Below are positions 17,210-24,551 of a stretch of 64,000 bases of DNA, in pieces. The position numbers were made by a program, and so were the translations under genes. This DNA is from Agromyces tardus (lineage in GTDB: Bacteria; Actinomycetota; Actinomycetes; Actinomycetales; Microbacteriaceae). Positions within the stretch are counted from its first letter, which is position 1; the number at the start of each line of letters is the position of its first letter. The notes beneath the pieces are model-generated. The model did not search any database. It was not told where the DNA came from and worked only from the letters and a program-made list of their open reading frames with translations. The stretch is from the NCBI RefSeq assembly GCF_003710805.1, contig NZ_RHHB01000005.1:62001-126000 (forward strand), given 5' to 3'.

Positions 17210-20200
17210 TCAGGCGCCGCGCCGTGCGGCGCGCAGGCGCGGCAGCAGGAGCAGTGCGCCCGCGGCCAGAAGCGCCAGTGCGAACAGCCCCGCCAGCGTC
17301 GTCTGCACCCCGGTGAGGCCGAGCGGCCCCACCACGGAGAGTGCCGCGGTCGCCTCGAGCGACGAGTCGACGCCCACCAGCCTGAGGTGATGGTCGCCCG
17401 TCTCGGTGTCGGCCGGGGTCGTCACCTCGAGCTTGATCGACCCGTCGGCGTCGGCGTGCTCGGCCACGAGCAGGCGCGGCGTCGAGTGGAGCCAGACCTG
17501 CACGAGCTCGCCCGGCTCGAAGCCCGTTCCGGTCACGCTGAGCGCGGAGCCCGCCTGCACCGAGCCGTCCGAGATGCCGGCGTGCGGGGCGGATGCCGCG
17601 GCACTGCCCGTCGCCGACGAGCCGGGCTTGGCGGGCTTGCCCCCGCCGTTGCCGTTCCCGTTCCCGTTCCCGTTCCCGTTGCCGGGTCCGGTGCTCTTCT
17701 GGCCATCGACGAGCACGGCGACCGAACGCGCCGGGATCGTGACCGTTCCCGTCTTCTTCGCCCACTTGGTCTCCTTGACGACCTCGTCGGCGCCCGTCTG
17801 CTGCGCCTTCGCGAGCGTGAAGTCGCGGCCCGCGAGCCCGTCGACCTGCTCGGTGATCGCCTCGGGCGAGGCGTTGAACACGACCAGCGCACCCTCGAGC
17901 TTCGGGTCCACGTCGGCGCCCACGAGGTCGTCGACGAGCATCACGATGAGGCCCGGCGTGGCATCCGGCCCGCTGTTCGGGAAGGAGACCTTCTCGTCGA
18001 TCAGGTCGGCCGAGCCGAGCTGCAGCAGGTCGACCGTCGAGCGCACTCGCAGCAGGTCGAGGGCGGATGCCTCGGCTGCGGCGATGTCCTCGGCGCCCGG
18101 CTTGAGGGCCGGGTCGGCCAGCAGCGGCGTCATGATCGACCACTTGCCGCCGTTGTCGGCCTCGTTCGGCAGGCCGGAGCCGAAGGTCGACTCCTGGCCG
18201 GTCCAGTCGATGCGGTTGAACCAGTCGCCCGAGTTGTAGCTGTTGCGGTCGAGCGACTTCGAGCGCAGCAGCTCCGTGCCGGCGTGCCAGAACGAGGGCG
18301 ACTGCGACAGGGTCACGGTCGCGAGCGACAGCGTGTTCATGCGCACGCGGTCGGCCATCGACGTGTCGGTCGGGAGTTTGAACACCGAGAGGTCGTAGAG
18401 GGTCTCGTTGTCGTGCGCGTCGACGTAGTTGATGACCTCGTCGGGCTGGTCGGCGTAGCCGGCCGGCGAGCCACGGTAGTCGAGCTGGTCGCCGCGCACC
18501 GTCGCGCCCGTGGCATCCTCGAGCTCGTAGTCGCGGAGGTTGCCCGCGAGGCCGAGCTTCACGAGGTCGGTCTGGTGCGCCAGGTCGGCCAGCGCGGCAT
18601 CCGTCGACCCGTTGATCGGGTTGCCGTTCGGGTCGGTGCCGAGGCCCGTGCCGAAGCCCTGCTGGAACGTGGAGCCGCCGTCGACGGGGCTGCCGCCGTG
18701 CACGGCGTCGCGCAGCCGGTCGTTGAAGGTGCCGATGCCCGTGCCGCCGAGCTGGCCCTGGGTGGCCTGCTCGAAGAGGGCGTTGTTCGCGACCTCGCCG
18801 AAGTTCCAGCCCTCGCCGTACAGGTAGATCGACTTCCCGTCGACGCCGTCCTCGGCGAGGGTGAGCTCGTCGAGCGCGGCGCGCACCGCGAGCAGGTTCT
18901 CCTTCGAGTGGTGGCCCATGAGGTCGAATCGGAACCCGTCGACCTTGTACTCCTTCGCCCACAGCACGACGGAGTCGACCATGAGCTTCTCGGCGACCTC
19001 GTGCTCGGTGGCGATGTTCTGGCAGCACGTGGAGGTCTCGACCTTGCCGGCGCCGTTCAGGCGCTGGTAGTAGCCGGGCACGACCCGGTCGAGCACCGAC
19101 TTCGCGCCCTGGCCCGACTCGGCGGCGTGGTTGTACACCTCGTCGAGCACCACCTGGAGGCCCGTCGCGTGCAGCGCGCCCACCATCTCGCGGAACTCCT
19201 CGACGCGCGCGCCGCCGTTCGGGTCGACCGCGTACGAGCCCTCGGGCGCCTGGAAGTGGAACGGGTCGTACCCCCAGTTGAAGCCGTCGAGGTCGCGGAT
19301 CGCGTCGATGCAGGCCTGCTGCTCCTCGGAGGCCGGCCCGAACGACTCGAGGTCGCAGTCGGGCGTGGCCTGCTGGTCGCGGCGCTCCTCGATCGTGGCG
19401 ATGTCGAACGTCGGCAGCAGGTGCACCGTGTTGATGCCCGCCTGGGCGAGCTGGCGCAGCTGCTGGGTGCCCGCCGAGTCCCGGGTGAAGGCGCGGTAGG
19501 TGCCGCGCTCCTCGGCCGGAACCGTCTCGTCGCCGATCGAGAAGTCGCGCACGTGCAGCTCGTAGATCGCACGGTCGACGGGGCGATCGACGACGGGCGC
19601 CGGCGTGTCGGCCCAGAGCTCGGGCTCGAGCGACGGGTCGTCGAGGTCGACGATCACCGAACGCGTCGAGTTCGCGGTGAGGGCGACCGAGTAGGGGTCG
19701 GTCACCGAGTTCTCCTCGATCGCGCCCGTGGTGGGTGCGTAGACCTCGACCGACCAGCGGTACTCGGCGCCGGATGCGACGGGGTCGCCGTGCACGTCGG
19801 TCGCGTCGGCCACCGTCCAGACGCCGGTCGCGGCGTCGAACTCCGCGGGCGTCTTGGCCGGCTCGCCGGACTCGCCGGTCGGGTAGACCTCGAGAGCGAC
19901 CTTCTGCGCGGTCGGCGCCCACAGCGAGAGCGTCGGCTTCCCGCCCTGCCAGCCGACCCCGAGCGGCACGGATGCCACGGCGTCGGCGTACAGGTCGTCG
20001 AGCACGCCCGGCAGCTGCACGCCGGTGAACGCGCTCAGCGCGTCGCCCGTCGTCTGCGACACCGCGAGCTGCTCGGTGAGGAGCTCGGCGACCTCGGCAC
20101 GGTCGAGCCCCACCGGGTGGAGTGCCACGAAGCCCTCGAGTGCCGGGAACTTCGCGAGCTGGGCCTCACTGAGGCCCGCGGGGTCGACGGCGAGCTCGAC

Positions 20201-23200
20201 GGGGTCGCCACTGTCGCCGCTCACGGCGCCGTCGGCGACCGCGAGGCCGGCATCGGCGGAGTGGTGCAGCGCGAACGCAGCGTCGGCCGCGGGCACGCCG
20301 CCGAGCAGGCTCGCGGGCCACGCGAGCGTGTCCTCGCTCACCCAGTGGGCGCGGGACTCACCGGTGCCGGCGAGCGGCGGGTCGGTCACGACGATGTCGA
20401 GCACGTGCGTGGCGAGGGTGTAGCGGAACTCGACGAGCTTGCCCTCGGTCGCGGTGAACGAGTAGTTCGCCCCGTCGCGGTTGCCGCCGACGCCGTAGTT
20501 CTCGCCCCAGCTCATTCCGTGCGCGATCTTCGCCTCGTACGCACCGTCGGGGATCGACGAGCTCGACCACGTGTATACGCCGTCCTTGTCGCCGTCCTGC
20601 AGGAGCGTCGCGAGGCAGTCGGGCTGCCAGTCGCCGGGGCATCCGACCTCGGACTGGAAACTGCCGGGCGCGGTGACCACGGGACCCTCGGCGGTCGAGG
20701 AGACGACCTTGGTCGTCGGGTTCCAGAAGAACGTGATGGGTCCGCCCGGGTGCGTGTAGGTGACGTTCGGGCCGTCCTGCACGCCGTTCAGGCCGAAGTT
20801 CACGTTCCAGTTGCCGTTGAGTGCGACCTTGTACTCGTAGTCGCCCGCGGGCAGGTCGAAGGTGCCGGAGTAGATGCCGTCGGCGCGCAGCGTGAGCTTC
20901 GCGGCCTCGCAGCCGGGCTGCCAGTCGCCCGCGCAGCCCATCTCGGAGTTGTGGCTTCCGGGCACCGTGACGAGGTCGATCGGCTGCTCGGGCTCCTCCT
21001 CCACGACGAGGTTCACGGCGTTGCCGACCGAGGCGTAGGTCGAGGCGGCGGCGCGGTGGCCCGCGGCATCCGTCGACACGGCGCGGTACTCGATGAGCGT
21101 GCCGTTCGCGAGGCCCGCGGTGTCGTGGAAGACGCGCGGCGTGGTGTCCTCGGCGGTGCCGAGCGGGGTCCACTCGTCGGAGCCGGCGATGCGCCAGGCG
21201 AAGCTCGTCTCCTGCCAGGTCGAGTCGGCGACGTCGGCCGAGACCGGGGTCACGCCCGTGACGCCGGCGCCGGCTGCGGGCACGTCCACGGCGATGGCGG
21301 ATGCCGCGTCGGGCGCCGTGACCGTGCGGTCGGCCTTCCACACGACCGCGCCGAGGGCGGGCACCGTGATGCTCGTGAGGCCCGCGGCATCCGTGGACAC
21401 GGACTGGCCGTCGCCGTAGAGCACGTCGAACGACGCGCCCGCGGTGAGCGTGGGCACCTCCACCGCCTTGTCGGCGGCGGAGTTGTTCAGCGCGACGAGG
21501 TACTCGACCTGCTCCTCGCGGTCGACTCGGCTGAACGCGTAGACGCCCGCTCCGCTGTCGGCGTAGCGCTCGATCTGCGCGCCCGTGGCGAGCGCCGGCG
21601 TCGACTCGCGCAGCGCGGCGAGCTCGGAGATCTGCTGGTACAGCGGGGCGTTCGTGTCGTAGCGGTCGACGCTGCCGAGCTGCTCGCCGGTGATGAGCGG
21701 CTGGTTCTCGTACTCGGCGACCTGACTCGCGAAGAGCGTCTGTCGCGCGTCCTTGTCGCCGCCCGTACCCGCGAAGCCCTGCTCGTCGCCGTAGTACACC
21801 ACCGGCTGGCCGCGGGTCAGGAACATGAGCTCGTGCGCGAGCTCGTCGCGCTGCAGGGCGTCGCCCGTGGAGGCGAGGAAGTAACCGACGCGGCCCATGT
21901 CGTGGTTGCCGAGGAACGTGGGCAGTGCCGTCGCCGACGAGTCGGGCGTCGTGTAGTAGTCATCGCCCGCGAAGAGCGACTGCAGGCCCTTGGCCGAGTT
22001 GCCGGCGGCGAACGTGACCGCCTGCGACTGGAACGTGAAGTCGAGCACGGAGTTCATGTCGGACTTGCGCACGTAGGGGCTGAGCTTCACGGGGTCGGCG
22101 TCGTAGACCTCGCCGAACATGAAGAAGTCGGGCTTGCCGGCGGCGTGCGCGTAGTCGAGCACCTGCGTCGACCACTGCTGCCAGAACTCGAAGTTCACGT
22201 GCTTGGCGGTGTCGATGCGGAAGCCGTCGATGCCGAGGTCGATCCAGTCGTCGTAGACGTCGACGAAGCCGTCGACCACGGTGGGGTGCTCGGTCATGAG
22301 GTCGTCGAGGCCGACGAAGTCGCCGTACGTGACGGACTCGCCGCTCCAGGTCGAGTCGCCGCGGTTGTGGTACAGCGTGGGGTCGTTGAGCCAGTCCGGC
22401 ACCTTGAGGTGCGCGTCGGCCGGGTCGATGACGGGCGTGTACGGGAAGCTCGTCGCGGGGTCGAGCGCCGGGAACGCGGGCGCGTCGGCGGCAGCGTAGT
22501 CGGCCGGGTCGAAGGGCGTGCCCGTGGCATCCGTGTAGGGGCGGGTCTTCTGGTCGATGTACGAGTACTGCTGCTGCTCGTTGTCGATCACGTCGGCCGT
22601 GTGGTTGGTGATGATGTCGAAGTAGACCTTGATGCCCTTGGCGTGCGCCTCGGCGATGAGGGCCTCGAGCTCGGCGTTGGTGCCGAGGTGCGGGTCGATC
22701 TGGGTGAAGTCGGTGACCCAGTAGCCGTGGTAGCCCGCGCTCGCGTTCGCGCCCTCGCCCTGCACGGGACGGTTCTTGAAGCTCGGGGTGAGCCAGATCG
22801 CGGTGGTGCCGAGCCCGTCGATGTAGTCGAGCTGGTCGCGCAGGCCCTGCAGGTCGCCGCCGTTGTAGAAGCCCTTGTCGGTGGGGTCGTAGCCCGTGGC
22901 GAGACGGTCGCCGGTGAGGCCGCCCTCGTCGTTGGACGGGTCGCCGTTCGCGAAGCGGTCGGTCATGACGAAGTAGAAGACCTCGTCGCTGCCGGGCTGG
23001 CGCACGGGGGCGCTGACGAGCGAGGCGTCGGCCGCCTCGTCGTACGCCCCGCGGATGCCGGTGAGCTCGAGCCCGACCTTCTTGAGCGTGTCGTCGAACA
23101 CGACGCGCACCTGGGTGTCGCCGCCGACGGTGAGGGGGATGTTGTCGCCGCCGCCGTTCAGCCCGTAGGACTCGTCCCACGCGTCGTTCACGGCGACCTT

Positions 23201-23461
23201 GTACTCGTAGCTGCCGGCCGGCACGGTGAAGTCCGCGGCGTAAACGCCGGCGGTCTCGGTGGGCAGTAGCTCGGTCTCGGCGCAGGCGGGCGACCAGTCC
23301 TCGGCGCAACCGAGCTCGCTCTGCAGCGAGCCCACGAGGGCGAAGGTGCGTGGGCCGTCGGCCGCGGCCGCGAGTCCCGGTGAGAAGGCGAGGGCGGATG
23401 CCGCGACGGCACCCGACATCCCCAGAGCGAACCACCTGCGAGCGCGTGCCCGTTGCGTCAT
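17210..23461 (-). CDS. Secreted alpha-amylase/pullulanase fusion (amylopullulanase)
   Basis: A 2083-residue starch-degrading enzyme with two GH13 catalytic domains. Order: signal peptide (about 1-34, ending AAAADG); starch-binding X25-like module with SELGCAEDWSPAC; alpha-amylase domain with DIITNHTAD, IDGFRIDTAKHV (nucleophile Asp), MFGEVYDADP (acid Glu) and FLGNHDMGR; two more X25-like modules (SEMGCAGDWQPGC near 835, SEVGCPGDWQPDC near 927); pullulanase N-terminal and CBM48-like parts (ALEVYPTGES near 1190); pullulanase GH13 with FNWGYDPFHF, LDEVYNHAAESG, GFRFDLMGHHS, LYGEGWNFGE and VDAHDNETLYD; a (GN)n linker, an Ig-like domain, and a C-terminal LGLTG, hydrophobic segment and basic tail resembling a sortase signal. 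All catalytic acids are present. The ATG at 23461 follows AAGG; a TTG further up gives an unneeded extension. Confidence 0.93.
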   Translation of the reverse strand: MTQRARARRWFALGMSGAVAASALAFSPGLAAAADGPRTFALVGSLQSELGCAEDWSPACAETELLPTETAGVYAADFTVPAGSYEYKVAVNDAWDESYGLNGGGDNIPLTVGGDTQVRVVFDDTLKKVGLELTGIRGAYDEAADASLVSAPVRQPGSDEVFYFVMTDRFANGDPSNDEGGLTGDRLATGYDPTDKGFYNGGDLQGLRDQLDYIDGLGTTAIWLTPSFKNRPVQGEGANASAGYHGYWVTDFTQIDPHLGTNAELEALIAEAHAKGIKVYFDIITNHTADVIDNEQQQYSYIDQKTRPYTDATGTPFDPADYAAADAPAFPALDPATSFPYTPVIDPADAHLKVPDWLNDPTLYHNRGDSTWSGESVTYGDFVGLDDLMTEHPTVVDGFVDVYDDWIDLGIDGFRIDTAKHVNFEFWQQWSTQVLDYAHAAGKPDFFMFGEVYDADPVKLSPYVRKSDMNSVLDFTFQSQAVTFAAGNSAKGLQSLFAGDDYYTTPDSSATALPTFLGNHDMGRVGYFLASTGDALQRDELAHELMFLTRGQPVVYYGDEQGFAGTGGDKDARQTLFASQVAEYENQPLITGEQLGSVDRYDTNAPLYQQISELAALRESTPALATGAQIERYADSGAGVYAFSRVDREEQVEYLVALNNSAADKAVEVPTLTAGASFDVLYGDGQSVSTDAAGLTSITVPALGAVVWKADRTVTAPDAASAIAVDVPAAGAGVTGVTPVSADVADSTWQETSFAWRIAGSDEWTPLGTAEDTTPRVFHDTAGLANGTLIEYRAVSTDAAGHRAAASTYASVGNAVNLVVEEEPEQPIDLVTVPGSHNSEMGCAGDWQPGCEAAKLTLRADGIYSGTFDLPAGDYEYKVALNGNWNVNFGLNGVQDGPNVTYTHPGGPITFFWNPTTKVVSSTAEGPVVTAPGSFQSEVGCPGDWQPDCLATLLQDGDKDGVYTWSSSSIPDGAYEAKIAHGMSWGENYGVGGNRDGANYSFTATEGKLVEFRYTLATHVLDIVVTDPPLAGTGESRAHWVSEDTLAWPASLLGGVPAADAAFALHHSADAGLAVADGAVSGDSGDPVELAVDPAGLSEAQLAKFPALEGFVALHPVGLDRAEVAELLTEQLAVSQTTGDALSAFTGVQLPGVLDDLYADAVASVPLGVGWQGGKPTLSLWAPTAQKVALEVYPTGESGEPAKTPAEFDAATGVWTVADATDVHGDPVASGAEYRWSVEVYAPTTGAIEENSVTDPYSVALTANSTRSVIVDLDDPSLEPELWADTPAPVVDRPVDRAIYELHVRDFSIGDETVPAEERGTYRAFTRDSAGTQQLRQLAQAGINTVHLLPTFDIATIEERRDQQATPDCDLESFGPASEEQQACIDAIRDLDGFNWGYDPFHFQAPEGSYAVDPNGGARVEEFREMVGALHATGLQVVLDEVYNHAAESGQGAKSVLDRVVPGYYQRLNGAGKVETSTCCQNIATEHEVAEKLMVDSVVLWAKEYKVDGFRFDLMGHHSKENLLAVRAALDELTLAEDGVDGKSIYLYGEGWNFGEVANNALFEQATQGQLGGTGIGTFNDRLRDAVHGGSPVDGGSTFQQGFGTGLGTDPNGNPINGSTDAALADLAHQTDLVKLGLAGNLRDYELEDATGATVRGDQLDYRGSPAGYADQPDEVINYVDAHDNETLYDLSVFKLPTDTSMADRVRMNTLSLATVTLSQSPSFWHAGTELLRSKSLDRNSYNSGDWFNRIDWTGQESTFGSGLPNEADNGGKWSIMTPLLADPALKPGAEDIAAAEASALDLLRVRSTVDLLQLGSADLIDEKVSFPNSGPDATPGLIVMLVDDLVGADVDPKLEGALVVFNASPEAITEQVDGLAGRDFTLAKAQQTGADEVVKETKWAKKTGTVTIPARSVAVLVDGQKSTGPGNGNGNGNGNGNGGGKPAKPGSSATGSAAASAPHAGISDGSVQAGSALSVTGTGFEPGELVQVWLHSTPRLLVAEHADADGSIKLEVTTPADTETGDHHLRLVGVDSSLEATAALSVVGPLGLTGVQTTLAGLFALALLAAGALLLLPRLRAARRGA
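17649..17690. repeat. Hexanucleotide tandem repeat encoding a Gly-Asn linker
   Basis: CCGTTC/CCGTTG repeated in tandem on the plus strand (17649-17690) encodes alternating Gly-Asn on the minus strand, in the linker before the C-terminal Ig-like domain of the amylopullulanase. Unit length is a multiple of three, so copy changes alter linker length without a frameshift. Confidence 0.8.
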
Positions 23462-23479
23462 CCTTGACTCCGATTCCCC

Positions 23480-23495
23480 GGCACGACGACGTGCC
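23480..23495. promoter_or_regulatory. Palindrome upstream of the amylopullulanase start
   Basis: GGCACG-ACGA-CGTGCC, perfect 6-bp arms, 19 nt before the ATG at 23461. It would form a hairpin in the leader or be a protein site. Confidence 0.4.
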
Positions 23496-23536
23496 ACCGA
23501 CAATGCTCGCGACGCTATCAGCGGGGAGTCGGTTAA

Positions 23537-23550
23537 TGCAAGCGCTTACA
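23537..23550. promoter_or_regulatory. LacI-family operator 1 of the amylopullulanase gene
   Basis: TGCAAGCGCTTACA contains AAGCGCTT with the central CG expected for LacI/MalR-type repressors. Its centre is 82 bp upstream of the ATG. Regulation by a maltose- or starch-responsive LacI protein (not encoded in this window) is likely. Confidence 0.75.
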
Positions 23551-23620
23551 AGTCTGGGGATTCGGCATGCGGCGCGAGTCGCGCGTCCGCGCAATTAAGG
23601 GGATCAGGCCGCCTGCGGGG

Positions 23621-23635
23621 TTGCAAGCGCTCTCA
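23621..23635. promoter_or_regulatory. LacI-family operator 2 of the amylopullulanase gene
   Basis: TTGCAAGCGCTCTCA, a second LacI-type site whose centre lies 85 bp (about eight helical turns) upstream of the first, a spacing compatible with a repression loop. Confidence 0.7.
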
Positions 23636-23727
23636 AATCGTGACCCTCGTTCGCGGGTGGCGCGCTCTGGCCGGACGAGGGACCTGCGACCCGACGAGGT
23701 TCCGAGATCGCGCGGCAGTTTCGTCGT

Positions 23728-23773
23728 GGCTCGTGTGCGGGCCGCCTCACATGAGGCCGCACGCACACGAGCC
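23728..23773. terminator. Long hairpin between the amylopullulanase and a small hypothetical gene
   Basis: GGCTCGTGTGC (23728-23738) and GCACACGAGCC (23763-23773) form a perfect 11-bp outer stem; GCCTCA/TGAGGC (23744-23749, 23752-23757) forms an inner stem. No T-tract. It could terminate the small gene at 23876-24100 or act as a site upstream of the amylopullulanase. Beside it is a 12-bp direct repeat CGGGCACCGATC at 23794-23805 and 23816-23827. Confidence 0.5.
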
Positions 23774-23875
23774 GGCGGCGAATCGGGCACGAACGGGCAC
23801 CGATCACGGGCCGATCGGGCACCGATCGAGAAGGAACGCGACGGCGTCGATCGACAACCGACACGACCGCGTCGA

Positions 23876-24100
23876 TCAGAACAGGCGGGCGAAGGTGACG
23901 CTCCGGAAGTTCTCCTCGCGAAGTCGTTCGGCCTCGAGCCGACGCTCGTGCAGCAGGGCGAGGTCCTCGCTTGCGTGGCGGCGCCCCGCCGAGCGGTTCC
24001 AGGCGAGCGCCGCCGTTGCGCGACGAAGGCGCTCGGCGACGGTCGAGTGCCGGATCGGGCGGCCGGAGGCGGTTCCGGCCGAGATGACTGCGGTGTTCAT
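23876..24100 (-). CDS. Small hypothetical protein
   Basis: A 74-residue basic protein beginning MNTAVISAGTASGRP, with a predicted amphipathic, Arg/Glu-rich helix at the C-terminal half (LALLHERRLEAERLREENFR). No family recognised. ATG at 24100 is chosen for the GAGGAG 6 nt upstream. It is the first gene of its strand upstream of the operator region and may be independent. Confidence 0.6.
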   Translation of the reverse strand: MNTAVISAGTASGRPIRHSTVAERLRRATAALAWNRSAGRRHASEDLALLHERRLEAERLREENFRSVTFARLF

Positions 24101-24209
24101 GATGACTCCTCGGTGCATTCGGGGGCCTGGGCGTTCCGACCGATCGGTCGAGCGGAGGCAGGGTGCGTGGGTGGCGTACGTCGTCGGTGGGCTGCGGAAT
24201 CGCGGTCGG

Positions 24210-24323
24210 TCAGCGCGGCAGCGTGGGCGTGCGACGGTAGCCGTCGCGTCGGAACTGCACGAACGCGCCAGCGACCGCCGTGGCTGAGAGCAGCCCCAGC
24301 AGGATCATGGTTGCGAGCATCAT
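24210..24323 (-). CDS. Very small single-pass membrane protein
   Basis: 37 residues: MMLATMILLGLLSATAVAGA forms one membrane helix, followed by a basic tail FVQFRRDGYRRTPTLPR. GGGGGGA directly precedes the pair of ATG codons (24323 and 24320). No family named. An inverted repeat (CAGTGA 24338-24343, TCACTG 24368-24373) lies just upstream and could be part of its control region. Confidence 0.55.
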   Translation of the reverse strand: MMLATMILLGLLSATAVAGAFVQFRRDGYRRTPTLPR

Positions 24324-24551
24324 TCCCCCCTCTCGATCAGTGAAGTGCGGCCCCGATTGCGGGCTCATCACTGTTCTACGGCGAGGGGGCATGCCGGCTC
24401 GTCCGCGAGGAGTACCGAGATCGGCATGCAGCGCTACCGACATCTGCCGATGCCTGCTACCGAGCGCAGCACGGGCGGCGCGGAGTGGGCGCAGCGCAGC
24501 GCGCTCCGGGCCCGGGTCGGCGGGGCCCTCCGAGCAGCGAGGCGCGCCGAC
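24324..24551. other. Intergenic region 5' of the 37-residue gene
   Basis: About 230 bp without a credible gene, between the end of the LuxR regulator gene (24552) and the 37-residue gene. Holds the inverted repeat CAGTGA/TCACTG with an inner GCCC/GGGC pair (24350-24353, 24361-24364). Nothing else recognised. Confidence 0.35.

Noticed and set aside
16736-23269. 2177-codon open frame on the plus strand opposite the amylopullulanase
   Set aside because: High GC keeps antisense frames open; its translation is low complexity (Arg/Val/Ala/Glu-rich) without family motifs, while the opposite strand encodes clear GH13 catalytic motifs.
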